From: a virus | Virus record (IMG/VR): IMGVR_UViG_3300032117_000067 | Span: 1 to 39,386 of that record | Strand: one strand, 5' to 3' | Length of the DNA: 39,386 nucleotides | Shown: one piece after another, positions 1 through 8,462 of the stretch | Layout: the number at the start of each line of letters is the position of its first letter | Position numbering within the stretch: the stretch's first letter is position 1 | The notes under the pieces: generated by a model | The model's database searches: none | What the model saw: only the letters and a program-made list of their open reading frames with translations | Told to the model about the DNA's origin: nothing | Translations under genes and position numbers: made by a program

Positions 1-208
1 TGTCTCAATGGCTCACGCTACTGGCATTGTTCTCAACATGCTTTGCCAGGAAATTCACCAAGCCCAGGTCGATGCCGGCTGGTACAAAGACCCTGTTACC
101 GGCCGAAAGAAAGACCGCAATATCGCCAAAATGCTGGCCCTGGTCCACTCCGAAGTCTCTGAAGGCCTCGAAGGCTTCCGCAAGACTCTCCATGATGACA
201 AGCTTCCT
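1..208. repeat. Left copy of the terminal redundancy
   Basis: Bases 1-208 match 39179-39386 with one difference (A128 versus G39306). The overlap sits inside a single gene and the two ends join in frame. This is what a circular map, or a terminally redundant, circularly permuted genome, looks like after assembly. The unique unit is 39,178 bp. It is not a transposon or att repeat: there is no adjoining recombinase and no inverted ends. Confidence 0.93.
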
Positions 209-415
209 GCCCACATGATGCTGACTGTCGAGATGGCTGATACCTTCATCCGCATCTTCGACCTTCTCGGTTACATCATGGCGAATCCTGACAAGTTCCC
301 CGAATACAACGGCATGAATTTCGGCCAGGCTTTCATCGAGAAGCTTCAATTCAATGCCTCGCGGGCCGATCACAAGCTTTCCAACCGCGCCGGGGCCAAC
401 GGTAAAAAGTTTTAA
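2..415 (+). CDS. MazG-like nucleotide pyrophosphohydrolase, 3' part (start lies at 39174)
   Basis: This is the body of a 140-residue protein whose first codons lie across the circular junction. The frame is open from base 2; the internal ATG at 8 is residue 5, not the start. The all-alpha MazG/dUTPase-like pattern is visible: a helix ending HSEVSEGLEG (acidic ExxE) and, about 25 residues later, VEMADTFIRIFDLLG (ExxD). These acidic residues bind Mg in the family, which hydrolyses (d)NTPs to monophosphates. In a phage it probably shapes the nucleotide pool for replication. It ends 12 bases before the methyltransferase gene, whose ribosome site (AAGGAG) overlaps this stop. This copy has Lys at position 45, where the right-hand copy has Glu. 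Confidence 0.85.
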   Translation, partial: VSMAHATGIVLNMLCQEIHQAQVDAGWYKDPVTGRKKDRNIAKMLALVHSEVSEGLEGFRKTLHDDKLPAHMMLTVEMADTFIRIFDLLGYIMANPDKFPEYNGMNFGQAFIEKLQFNASRADHKLSNRAGANGKKF

Positions 416-427
416 GGAGCATCTCCC

Positions 428-1756
428 ATGGTACAGAAAATCCTCCGAGACTCTCTCATTATCTCTGCTGATCGCCAGCGTCAAGACTTCGATCCGGAGG
501 CTCTGACCGATCTCAGCAATTCAATCCTTATGCGGGGATTGTTGCACCCGATTGTATGCCGGGAAACCCATCTAGGGTTCGCTCTCGTGGCCGGAGAGCG
601 CCGATTGCGCGCCATGGCGGACCTATGGGCCATGGGGGAGAGTATCCGTTGCAATGGGGCTCTATTCGCGCCCTATGAGGTGCCAATCGTCACCCTTGGC
701 GAACTCTCCGAACTCGAAGCCGAAGAAGCTGAACTCGATGAGAACTTCCGCCGGAAGGATCTGACTTGGCAGGAACAATCCGCAGCCATTGCTCGGTTGC
801 ATAAACTCCGACAGGCTCAGGCTGAAGCCTTCGGTAATCAGCACGAGAAACATGAAACCGTCACTGAAGTCGTCTCTCTCGGCACTCTGACCAAAGATCG
901 CACGACGGCCCACCAGTCTCTCGTCCTCGCTGATCACCTCTCTAACCCCCTGGTTGCTCGCGCTGCCACTGCCAAAGATGCTTTCAAAATTCTCAAGCGG
1001 GAGGAGGAAACCAAAAAGAATGCTGCTCTTGCCGAGCGCGTGGGCCGAACTTACAACTCATCCTCCCACAAGCTTCTCCACGTTGATTGCATCGAATGGA
1101 TGCAGGAATGCCCAGACAACACTTTCGATGTCATCCTGACCGACCCTCCCTACGGCATGGGGGCGGACACCTTTGGTGATGGTGGCGGAAAGATGGTTAA
1201 TTCCGAACACCACTACCAAGACAGCTATGCCAACTGGCAGCATTTGATGTTGGAATTCTGTCCTCTGGCTTTTCGCATCACAAAGCCCCAGGCCCACGCC
1301 TATATCTTCTGCGACTTTGACCGCTTCGCAGAACTCAAGCGCATGATGCTTGACGCTGGCTGGTACGTCTTCCGAACCCCTCTCGTCGTCTACAAAACTG
1401 ATTCTGGTCGCGTACCCCTCCCTGAACATGGTCCTCGCCGGCAGTATGAACTCTGCCTCTATGCCATCAAGGGCAATAAGCCCGTCACAGGAATCTATTC
1501 CGATGTCTTACCCTGCCGTCTCGAAGAGAATATCGGCCATGGTGCTAACAAGCCCATTGAACTCTTTGTTGATCTGCTCCGACGCAGCACACGTCCGGGT
1601 GACACAATCCTTGATGCGTTCGCGGGCACAGGTACTATCTTCCCTGCTGCCCATTCACTCAAACTCTACGCAACAGGACTTGAACTGAATGCTGAATACT
1701 ATGGCATTTGTGTTCAACGTCTGAACAAACTCGATGAGCAAGTGGAGTTGATCTGA
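428..1756 (+). CDS. ParB-like domain fused to DNA methyltransferase
   Basis: 442 residues. The first ~110 form a ParB/Srx-like N domain, with the VAGERRLRA motif typical of ParB nuclease-fold proteins. A linker follows. The C-terminal half is an S-adenosylmethionine-dependent DNA methyltransferase, with catalytic motif IV DPPY at residues 239-242 and SAM-binding motif I DAFAGTG from residue 396. The order IV then I is the beta class, and DPPY suggests N6-adenine methylation. This is common in phage 'ParB-MTase' proteins, where modification may protect against host restriction or mark phage DNA. No cognate restriction gene is present. The stop overlaps the polymerase start by one base (TGATG), so translation is probably coupled. 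The target sequence cannot be read from the protein. Confidence 0.9.
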   Translation: MVQKILRDSLIISADRQRQDFDPEALTDLSNSILMRGLLHPIVCRETHLGFALVAGERRLRAMADLWAMGESIRCNGALFAPYEVPIVTLGELSELEAEEAELDENFRRKDLTWQEQSAAIARLHKLRQAQAEAFGNQHEKHETVTEVVSLGTLTKDRTTAHQSLVLADHLSNPLVARAATAKDAFKILKREEETKKNAALAERVGRTYNSSSHKLLHVDCIEWMQECPDNTFDVILTDPPYGMGADTFGDGGGKMVNSEHHYQDSYANWQHLMLEFCPLAFRITKPQAHAYIFCDFDRFAELKRMMLDAGWYVFRTPLVVYKTDSGRVPLPEHGPRRQYELCLYAIKGNKPVTGIYSDVLPCRLEENIGHGANKPIELFVDLLRRSTRPGDTILDAFAGTGTIFPAAHSLKLYATGLELNAEYYGICVQRLNKLDEQVELI

Positions 1757-4131
1757 TGCTCCGAGGTCGCGGGGACACCAACGCAGCTCTTATGATTGTC
1801 TCAGACTGCGTTACCCACAGAGACATCAACTCTAACTCCATTCTCTCAGACCGAGAGTTCTCCAATATGGCCCGCGAGGCAGGCATCGATCCCTATGCCT
1901 GCTTCATCACCTCACTGATCAAAGGAACCATCCATGCCCAAGACCCCGACCTCCTCATTGCGCGAACCAAAGGCGAGATCACTCCGATCCATCGCCCTCT
2001 CTGGGACCGCTATGTCAAACCCGAATTTTTATTGGGCCTTGATACGCTCAACCGTGAAATCGATGCTGTCAGGCCCAAAGTCATACTCTGCTTCGGAAAT
2101 GCGGTCCTCTTCGCCCTCACAGGGAAATTCGGAATAAAGTCCTGGCGATCCTCCATCCTTAAGTACACAACTCCTGCCGGTCATTCCTGCTATGTCATAC
2201 CAACTTATACACCCGGATATATCTACGCCGTTTGGAAAGACCGTCAGGTCTGCGTACACGATTATCGTCGGGCAGCAAAGCTTGCATTTGATCCTTCACC
2301 AGTCAGCGAGCCTGACTATCAATTCGAAGTCGAACCGAGCTTTAGTATCGTCGCTATGCGTTTACAGGCACTCCAATCCCGAGCAGAAAAAGCCCAACTC
2401 GACTTATCTGTTGATGTGGAAACACGGTCAGGACATCTGGCCTGTGTGGGAATAGCCTGGTCGGAAACCGAAGCCATCTGCATTCCTCTCATGCGAGCGA
2501 ACTTCGACCCTTCCCGCGTGAATTATTGGCTTGAAGTCGAAGAAGCCTTCATAGCTTTCAAACTCTACAAGCTTCTCACTCACCCCAATGTCAGGGTTAT
2601 TGGTCAGAATTTCATCTACGATGCGCAGTACTTCTACCGTTGGTTGCTTTTCATACCGAACTTCGCCCGTGATACCATGCTGGCTCAGCATTCCATCTTC
2701 TCCTCCATGCCAAAGGGTCTCGATTTCCTCTCTTCCATGTATGCTGCCTACCATGTCTACTGGAAGGATGAATCCAAAAACTGGGACCCGAAACTCGGTG
2801 AGCGCCAGCTCTGGATTTACAACTGCAAAGACTGCTGCATCACCTTTGAAATCGACAAGGTCGAACAGACCATGATCGATCAGTTCACTGCCTCTTCCTG
2901 GCCCGAACTCCGTTCAGTCTCCGACTTCCAGCAATCGATGTTCTGGCCTGTCCTTGAAACAATGAACCGGGGGATAAGAGTCAACAATGAGTCAAAGACC
3001 AGCCTTTCCCGAGATCTTGAAAGCGCGATCCTTGAGGCCAATGCCTGGATTAAAACTCTGCTTGGTTTCGAGCTTAATATCAAATCCCCAAAGCAGATGC
3101 AGGATTTATTCTACCGATTACTTGACCAACGGCCTGTTATTTCGCGCAAAACTGGCAATCCCACCACCGATGATGCTGCTCTTGAAAAGCTCGGAGATAG
3201 AGAACCTCTGCTCAGGCCTCTTACCAACCGAATCCGCGAGCTGCGTAGTCTCAATGTATTCCGGGCTACGTTTCTGGAAGCTCCCGTGGACACTGACGAA
3301 CGGATGCGATGCAGCTTTAACATCGCCGGAACTGAAACATATCGATTTAGCAGTTCTGAAAACGCTTTCGGTTCGGGAATGAACCTTCAGAACATTCCTT
3401 CCGGCGATGAAGCCTCGGGTCTTCCGAATGTCAGGAAGCTTTTCATCACTGATCCTGGCATGGAGTTCTTCGACATCGACCTGGATTCTGCCGACCTTCG
3501 CATTGTCGTCTGGGAATCTGACTGCAAGGAAATGAAGGCCATGCTGGCCGAGGGCCTCAAGCCCTATGTCGAAGTCGCAAAGGAATACTACCATGACCCT
3601 TCCATCACCAAGCATCATCCCTCCTACAAGCTCTTCAAGGCCCTTTGCCACGGCACCAACTACCTTGGAACAGCTTCTGGCCTCTCCAGTCGAATTGGGC
3701 TTCTTACTCATGAAGTGGAACGCATTCAGCGATGGTATTATGGGAAGTTCCCTGAGATCGAAAAGTGGCAAGAGCGTGTTAAGCATGAGGTCGCTTCTAG
3801 AAGATATGTCCAAAATATCTTCGGATACCGCTCCTACTTCTTCGATCGTATTGAAGGGACCATCTTTAAGCAAGCTGTGGCTTGGATTCCTCAATCTACC
3901 GTGGGATGCCTTATCAATCGAGGGTATCGAAATCTCTATGAGAAAGAACCTCAAATCCAAGTTCTCCTTCAAGTTCACGATTCTCTCGCAGGACAATACC
4001 CGGCACATCTTCGAGACGAAAGTATCCGAAAGATTATTCATCACTGCTCTGTGGAACTTCCTTACCCGGAGCCGATGACTGTTCCTGTCGGTATCAAGAC
4101 CTCACCGATCAGCTGGGGAGATTGCCAGTGA
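1756..4131 (+). CDS. DNA polymerase I-type polymerase with N-terminal UDG-like domain
   Basis: 791 residues in three parts. Residues ~8-180 resemble the uracil-DNA glycosylase superfamily core (VRPKVILCFGNAVLFALTG, then VIPTYTPGYI). The usual GExPG and HP(S/N) catalytic motifs are not preserved, so it is probably non-catalytic. Residues ~210-370 are a DEDDy 3'-5' exonuclease with D220xE222, D289 and Y355xxxD359 all present, so proofreading looks active. The rest is a family A polymerase: motif A D575LDSADLR, O-helix K628..H632GTNY636, motif C H741D742S743. The two metal aspartates (575, 742) are kept. E. coli Pol I has E883 where this has Ser743, and F762 where this has His632. This is the replicative polymerase of the phage. 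It ends in a GTGA overlap with the next gene. Confidence 0.93.
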   Translation: MLRGRGDTNAALMIVSDCVTHRDINSNSILSDREFSNMAREAGIDPYACFITSLIKGTIHAQDPDLLIARTKGEITPIHRPLWDRYVKPEFLLGLDTLNREIDAVRPKVILCFGNAVLFALTGKFGIKSWRSSILKYTTPAGHSCYVIPTYTPGYIYAVWKDRQVCVHDYRRAAKLAFDPSPVSEPDYQFEVEPSFSIVAMRLQALQSRAEKAQLDLSVDVETRSGHLACVGIAWSETEAICIPLMRANFDPSRVNYWLEVEEAFIAFKLYKLLTHPNVRVIGQNFIYDAQYFYRWLLFIPNFARDTMLAQHSIFSSMPKGLDFLSSMYAAYHVYWKDESKNWDPKLGERQLWIYNCKDCCITFEIDKVEQTMIDQFTASSWPELRSVSDFQQSMFWPVLETMNRGIRVNNESKTSLSRDLESAILEANAWIKTLLGFELNIKSPKQMQDLFYRLLDQRPVISRKTGNPTTDDAALEKLGDREPLLRPLTNRIRELRSLNVFRATFLEAPVDTDERMRCSFNIAGTETYRFSSSENAFGSGMNLQNIPSGDEASGLPNVRKLFITDPGMEFFDIDLDSADLRIVVWESDCKEMKAMLAEGLKPYVEVAKEYYHDPSITKHHPSYKLFKALCHGTNYLGTASGLSSRIGLLTHEVERIQRWYYGKFPEIEKWQERVKHEVASRRYVQNIFGYRSYFFDRIEGTIFKQAVAWIPQSTVGCLINRGYRNLYEKEPQIQVLLQVHDSLAGQYPAHLRDESIRKIIHHCSVELPYPEPMTVPVGIKTSPISWGDCQ

Positions 4132-5342
4132 AACGCCGATTAGGGAATTGGATTTCAGCTTACATGGAGTATTCGGCTTACTCCGAAGCGCCCAAACACA
4201 TGCACTTCTGGGTTGCAGTCTCCACCATTGCTGGGGCGCTGCGCCGACAAGTCTGGTTAGACATGGGATACTTCCAATGGTATCCGAACTTCTACATCAT
4301 TCTCGTCGCACCGCCTGGAATCGTCTCCAAATCAACCACTGCCGATATCGGCATGTCTCTGCTCAAAAAGGTGCCAGATGTCAAATTCGGACCAGACGTT
4401 GTTACGTGGCAGGCTCTTGTCGGGGCTTTTGCAGAATCCACACTGGCGTTTGAATACAATTCTGAATATCATGCGATGTCAGCGCTTACTATCCTGTCCT
4501 CAGAATTTGGAAATCTTCTTGATCCGAGAGACACCGCAATGGTTGACCTTTTCGTTACTCTCTGGGACGGACGCCAGGGTGCATTTGAAAAGAAGACCAA
4601 GGGATCTGGTAATGACACAGTGGAAAATCCCTGGATCAATCTCATTGCTTGCACTACGCCGTCGTGGATAGCAGGGAATTTCCCAGAATACATGGTCGGA
4701 GGGGGCTTTACCTCTCGATGTATCTTCGTCTATGCTGAGAAGAAACAACGCCTTGTAGCCTACCCTCAGGAAATCATCCCTGAAGGCTGGAAGGAAAAAG
4801 CCCAGCACCTTCTCGACGACCTAACCCTGATCTCAATGATGAAGGGCAAGTTCACCATGACCCCTGAGGCCCTCAAGTACGGTCATGCCTGGTATGAGGC
4901 CCACTACGCCTCCAAGCATCTCCACCTCGACGAGGATCGCTTCGGGGGTTACCTGGCCCGCAAGCAAACTCATATCCACAAACTTGCTATGGTTCTCTCA
5001 GCCGCTGAATCAGACTCCCTGATCATCACCGCTGAACACCTCGCTTTGGCCAACCAGATGGTCACTGACCTCGAACCTGAAATGCAGTTCGTCTTCTCAA
5101 AGATTGGAAAATCTGAAGAAGCCCTTTTCGCTGAGCGTCTCATCTGGTACGTTGCCAAACGCGGAAAGGTCGAGTGGGCCGAAGCCTACCGCTACGTTCA
5201 TGCCCACTTTCCAAAGATCCAGGACTTCGAATCCATCATCAACGGGGCCATCCGCTCTGGACAACTCCGGATGCAACAACAAGGCAATACACTCTATCTC
5301 TTTCCAGGGATCACTGTATCTGATGTAAACCCTGAAAACTGA
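4128..5342 (+). CDS. Phage replicative helicase/primase-like P-loop ATPase (DUF3987-like)
   Basis: 404 residues from GTG 4128. That codon overlaps the polymerase stop as GTGA and sits about 8 bases after GGGGAG; the in-frame TTG at 4122 is too close to that site. A P-loop-like APPGIVSKSTT lies at residues 61-71. Ser replaces the usual Gly before the catalytic Lys68, a form I associate with DUF3987-type phage helicases. An acidic segment LSSEFGNLL could serve as Walker B. Position next to the polymerase suggests the replicative helicase or helicase-primase. No zinc-binding or TOPRIM primase domain is visible. It is the last gene of the rightward block. The exact biochemical class is inferred from the P-loop and context. 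Confidence 0.7.
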   Translation: MKRRLGNWISAYMEYSAYSEAPKHMHFWVAVSTIAGALRRQVWLDMGYFQWYPNFYIILVAPPGIVSKSTTADIGMSLLKKVPDVKFGPDVVTWQALVGAFAESTLAFEYNSEYHAMSALTILSSEFGNLLDPRDTAMVDLFVTLWDGRQGAFEKKTKGSGNDTVENPWINLIACTTPSWIAGNFPEYMVGGGFTSRCIFVYAEKKQRLVAYPQEIIPEGWKEKAQHLLDDLTLISMMKGKFTMTPEALKYGHAWYEAHYASKHLHLDEDRFGGYLARKQTHIHKLAMVLSAAESDSLIITAEHLALANQMVTDLEPEMQFVFSKIGKSEEALFAERLIWYVAKRGKVEWAEAYRYVHAHFPKIQDFESIINGAIRSGQLRMQQQGNTLYLFPGITVSDVNPEN

Positions 5343-5343
5343 A

Positions 5344-5383
5344 AAACCCCCGTTAGTTTGCCAATTCAAACTAACGGGGGTTT
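5344..5383. terminator. Bidirectional intrinsic terminator between convergent blocks
   Basis: A perfect 16-bp stem (5344-5359 with 5368-5383) with an 8-base loop starts right after the rightward block's last stop codon. T-rich tracts flank both sides: TTTCATTTTG rightward, and GGGGGTTTTTC when read leftward. It should stop transcription from both directions, although the leftward tailspike gene ends about 90 bases away. The 90 bases between this hairpin and 5473 hold no other gene. Confidence 0.92.
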
Positions 5384-5472
5384 CATTTTGTCAAAATTTG
5401 AAGTTAAAACTTATTCTCAATGCCCCTCGTCAAACAGCCTGTCGATCGGCTCCCATGCAAGGACAAGTAGCA

Positions 5473-7728
5473 CTATTGCACCTCCAAAGTTTCAATCCGT
5501 GCCACCACGTCCCAGGCATCCGTATTGCTGGTCGGGGGCGTAAACGAAATGTTCAGGCACCCCAATGCTGTGTCCGCAGTTGCTGCAATTGTGGCCCCAG
5601 TCACGGTGCCGTTGGTCAACGGCGTCGGTGTGGCGTTCATCTGAATTGCAGTTGTGGCTGCACTGGCACCACGGACAAGCAAGCCATCCCACGTGCCCCA
5701 GCTCATGCTTTTTGAAGGCGTCGTGTGGTCGATGGCGGCGATCCGCATAGATAGCTGGTAAGCGGAGTTGTTGGGGATTACCCCGCACGTAAACGTGGTT
5801 GGCGATGCGGAGCCGTCTGCATCGACGCGAAACGCTGACGCAGTTGAGCCCGTGCCGTGCCAGACAAACAGTTCTGTCTGGGCATCGCCCTGCACGTTGA
5901 AAAGGCCGCCAGCGAACACCTGGGCAGCGTAGTGCTGCCGGTCAGTGCCCTGGTAGCCACCGCTCGCCGAACCATAAGCGCCTGCAATCGTATTGTTTTT
6001 GCCACCGCCAGTGAAGCCGTTGCTTGATGTGCTCAGGATGAAATTATTCGATCCGCCTGCCATAAACCCACGGACGCCTGCGTTGGTCCCGGTTTCTCCA
6101 AAATAAAAGCCGCCGAAGCCAATACACCCCGAGGTGGGGAGAGCCTGGCCCGACAAGGCATATGCTGACCAGCAGGAGGTACTATCCCCCGAAAACGCCA
6201 GTCCTTGCTGAAATCCGTAGGGCGCAGTGATGTGGCTGCCTGGCCCACCGAACGGATCGGAAATGTTGTTCGATTTATCGACATGCAGGACTTTGTTATA
6301 AGTCGCTGGTGTGGGTACAGTCACCGTATACGTGTCGCCGGTAACCGCCGTTCCGGTGACGGGAATAATCATGTCTTTGAAGTTGATGGCTCCCCCAGAA
6401 ACTGCAATGCCACTCTGTGAGTTGCCCCCGGCAGGAGCCGCAATGTTGAAGGTGGTGCTAGTAGCAGCCGTGATAGTGTAAACGCCAGGCGCAGCGGAAG
6501 GGTTAATGCCTATACCAAAGGTGCAGGTCTGCCCGCTTGCCACGCCGTTGATGCCGCCAGCATAGATTGGGTTCCGTGCGAGGCTCACTGTCGTAGCCGT
6601 CACCGCCGTCACATAAGTCTCGGGATAAATCCCCCCTGAGACACCACCGCAGGACACAGTTTGGCCGATAGTAACGCCGGACACGCTTGCGAAGTTGAGG
6701 GCCGAAGTCGTGTAGTCAGATGCAGCGTTTGTCGCCAACGACACCGGATTATAGGCCAACGTGCCCGCGTTGCCTCCAGTCACCACAAAAGTCGCACCCT
6801 GCACAAAGCCCTGAGACCACACAGGCGCTCCGGTCAGGCCGATCAGGTTGTCATAGCAGTGGCCGTTCGTCGCCACGCCGGAGGGCGGGGTATATGCTGT
6901 ATTGGCGCAGACGACCGGGCTTCCCGTTGTCGCAGTTCCATACTTGTAGGCATAAATTTCATCGATCCGGTTGGTGTCATCGTTACCGAGCACCAGACCG
7001 TCGCCGGTACCATAAAAAACGCCAATATAATGAAATCGGTTATAGCTGGTATTCCAGGATGATCCCGATCCATTATCCAGGACAAGGCCGCTGGCCGCAT
7101 AAGATGCATTGATATTTCGCGTGCCGATCCACGCATCATTCTGCTGGTTACCTGGCGCCGGTGTCGCCGTATCCCACAGCACACCCGTCTTGCGAGCTTC
7201 ACCCTGCGTAAACGCCCATGTGCCATACGATACGGACTGGAGATGTACGCATGTATCCACGAGCGAACCACAGTCGATGCCGATACCAATCAATCCGTTT
7301 CCGTACAGGCCCTGCGCGCCCGTGGCCTTGAACTCGATAAACGGGCCGGCCTCGGCAGTCCCATTATACGTGATTTTCGTGACGGTCTGGATGGACGAAC
7401 TAACCGCGTTGTCGCGGGGGAAGCCGTAGCCTGCACCTTGGATGACAACCCCGCTGGCATTGACTGACAGATTGGTCGCTGCATAATAGCTGCCCGCAGG
7501 AACAACCACCACCGCACCGGGGGTGATTGCCGCCTTGGTTGCTGCCGCGTTTATGCAAGGCATGACGTCGTGACTGGTAGAGCCGTCCCAGACACAGCCG
7601 TATGTGTTGGCATAGATCTGGATTGGATTCTTATTTGCCGCAGCCAGCCCTTCGGCAATCGGATCCGTCGCTGCCAACGCAGGTGCAGCGAACAGTGCCA
7701 AGACTGCGAAAAGTGGTTTGTAAAGCAT
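5473..7728 (-). CDS. Pectate-lyase-fold tailspike/depolymerase-like protein with a signal peptide
   Basis: 751 residues from ATG 7728, preceded by GGGAGG 6 bases upstream; an earlier in-frame start (7782) lacks this support. Residues 1-19 look like a Sec signal (MLYKP, hydrophobic core, ALA before ATDP). Next comes a segment like the start of right-handed beta-helix tailspikes (DVMPCINAAATKAA, PAGSYY), then a long Gly/Thr/Val-rich beta region. The end reads TPPTSNTDAWDVVARIETL, as in other phage fibre tips. Probable roles are receptor binding or polysaccharide degradation. Base composition is clearly richer in G+C than the fibre genes (36/60 at 5641-5700 against 24/60 at 10141-10200), suggesting acquisition. 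A signal peptide is odd for a virion protein. The start overlaps the preceding stop (TGATG). Confidence 0.75.
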   Translation of the reverse strand: MLYKPLFAVLALFAAPALAATDPIAEGLAAANKNPIQIYANTYGCVWDGSTSHDVMPCINAAATKAAITPGAVVVVPAGSYYAATNLSVNASGVVIQGAGYGFPRDNAVSSSIQTVTKITYNGTAEAGPFIEFKATGAQGLYGNGLIGIGIDCGSLVDTCVHLQSVSYGTWAFTQGEARKTGVLWDTATPAPGNQQNDAWIGTRNINASYAASGLVLDNGSGSSWNTSYNRFHYIGVFYGTGDGLVLGNDDTNRIDEIYAYKYGTATTGSPVVCANTAYTPPSGVATNGHCYDNLIGLTGAPVWSQGFVQGATFVVTGGNAGTLAYNPVSLATNAASDYTTSALNFASVSGVTIGQTVSCGGVSGGIYPETYVTAVTATTVSLARNPIYAGGINGVASGQTCTFGIGINPSAAPGVYTITAATSTTFNIAAPAGGNSQSGIAVSGGAINFKDMIIPVTGTAVTGDTYTVTVPTPATYNKVLHVDKSNNISDPFGGPGSHITAPYGFQQGLAFSGDSTSCWSAYALSGQALPTSGCIGFGGFYFGETGTNAGVRGFMAGGSNNFILSTSSNGFTGGGKNNTIAGAYGSASGGYQGTDRQHYAAQVFAGGLFNVQGDAQTELFVWHGTGSTASAFRVDADGSASPTTFTCGVIPNNSAYQLSMRIAAIDHTTPSKSMSWGTWDGLLVRGASAATTAIQMNATPTPLTNGTVTGATIAATADTALGCLNISFTPPTSNTDAWDVVARIETLEVQ

Positions 7729-8093
7729 CACTGGCCTCCCCCGATAAAGCAAGTCCCACCCGTTAATGTAATTTGTACCCACCGATACCCAGGCATGGTG
7801 TATACACCAGCAGAACTGATAACTGAAGTCGTGCTGATACTTCCAGAATTGTTCAGAATAAGTGTTTGCACGACGAAATCACTGGCATTATCTGGACTGG
7901 CTGCCAGACTACCAGCACTTGGAGCAGTCGTGCAGTTCAGCATTACTACTCCATAATCTCTGAAGTCGATGATCTGCCCACTGACAACAGCCTGCGGATA
8001 TCTGACTGGGTTATTTGGAAAAACAACTTGCTGAGCTTCCACTTGTATGGGCAGCGCTAGCAGTGACCAACCAAAAAGAATTTTTCTCAGCAT
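7728..8093 (-). CDS. Small exported beta-rich protein of unknown function
   Basis: 121 residues from ATG 8093, chosen because AGGAG lies 8 bases upstream, inside the stop of the Rz1-like gene. Residues 1-20 form a clear Sec signal peptide (MLRKILFG, hydrophobic core, QVEA before QQVV). The mature part is rich in Ser, Thr, Val and Ile with two cysteines, and looks all-beta. I recognise no family. Translation is coupled to the tailspike-like gene by TGATG, suggesting that the two exported products work together. It could be a chaperone or base for the spike, or a cell-surface protein. Confidence 0.65.
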   Translation of the reverse strand: MLRKILFGWSLLALPIQVEAQQVVFPNNPVRYPQAVVSGQIIDFRDYGVVMLNCTTAPSAGSLAASPDNASDFVVQTLILNNSGSISTTSVISSAGVYTMPGYRWVQITLTGGTCFIGGGQ

Positions 8094-8104
8094 ATTATCT
8101 GCTC

Positions 8105-8341
8105 CTACTTCGAAGGTGCTTTCGGACAACGATCCTGACAGACACAGGCATATCTCTCGTCGAAGTCCAAAATTTCTTTCTGCGTCTCTTGCGTATCACC
8201 CTTCCCGCTAAAGGTCATCGGCTTCGCAATCTGACAAAAATCACTGACCGTTGGTATCGCGGTCGTACTCACTGCGCAGTTGCTGATCAAGGGCAGGATC
8301 AGACCCAGGAACAATAGTCTCAGCTTTTTCAACCTCTGCAT
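8105..8341 (-). CDS. Rz1-like outer-membrane spanin (lipoprotein)
   Basis: 78 residues from ATG 8341, with AGGAG 7 bases upstream. The N-terminus is basic then hydrophobic and ends LPLISNC, a near-lipobox with the acylated Cys at 22; Asn at -1 is unusual. The mature part contains DFCQ, a Ser/Asp/Thr stretch and a late CVCQDRC, which resembles Rz1-type o-spanins in many phages. Its first 101 bases overlap the preceding Rz-like gene in another frame, the classical Rz/Rz1 arrangement. It would join the inner-membrane spanin across the periplasm and fuse the membranes in the last step of lysis. Confidence 0.72.
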   Translation of the reverse strand: MQRLKKLRLLFLGLILPLISNCAVSTTAIPTVSDFCQIAKPMTFSGKGDTQETQKEILDFDERYACVCQDRCPKAPSK

Positions 8342-8462
8342 TGACTTTCTCCTGAACTTTCACTTGTTGCGCGTCAGCTCCAGCTTGCTCCAATTGGCGG
8401 TTCTGAAGAAACCCCAGAACCGCCTTTAGAAGATCCAGAGCAGCTGTTAGCCACCCCGGCAC
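8241..8462 (-). CDS. Rz-like inner-membrane spanin
   Basis: 73 residues from GTG 8462, 3 bases after the stop of the preceding gene. A short hydrophobic N-terminal segment (WLTAALDLLKAVLGFL) is followed by a charged Gln/Glu/Lys-rich helix suitable for a periplasmic coiled coil, and a C-terminal RSEYDRD. Small size, position after holin and endolysin, and overlap with a lipoprotein gene together support an i-spanin. It is shorter than lambda Rz, and the membrane segment is only moderately hydrophobic. The function rests mainly on context. Confidence 0.62.
   Translation of the reverse strand: MPGWLTAALDLLKAVLGFLQNRQLEQAGADAQQVKVQEKVNAEVEKAETIVPGSDPALDQQLRSEYDRDTNGQ

Noticed and set aside
3118-4044. 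308-codon leftward open frame inside the polymerase gene
   Set aside because: Lies opposite a gene with intact polymerase motifs; product has no domain features. A shadow of the coding strand's codon bias.
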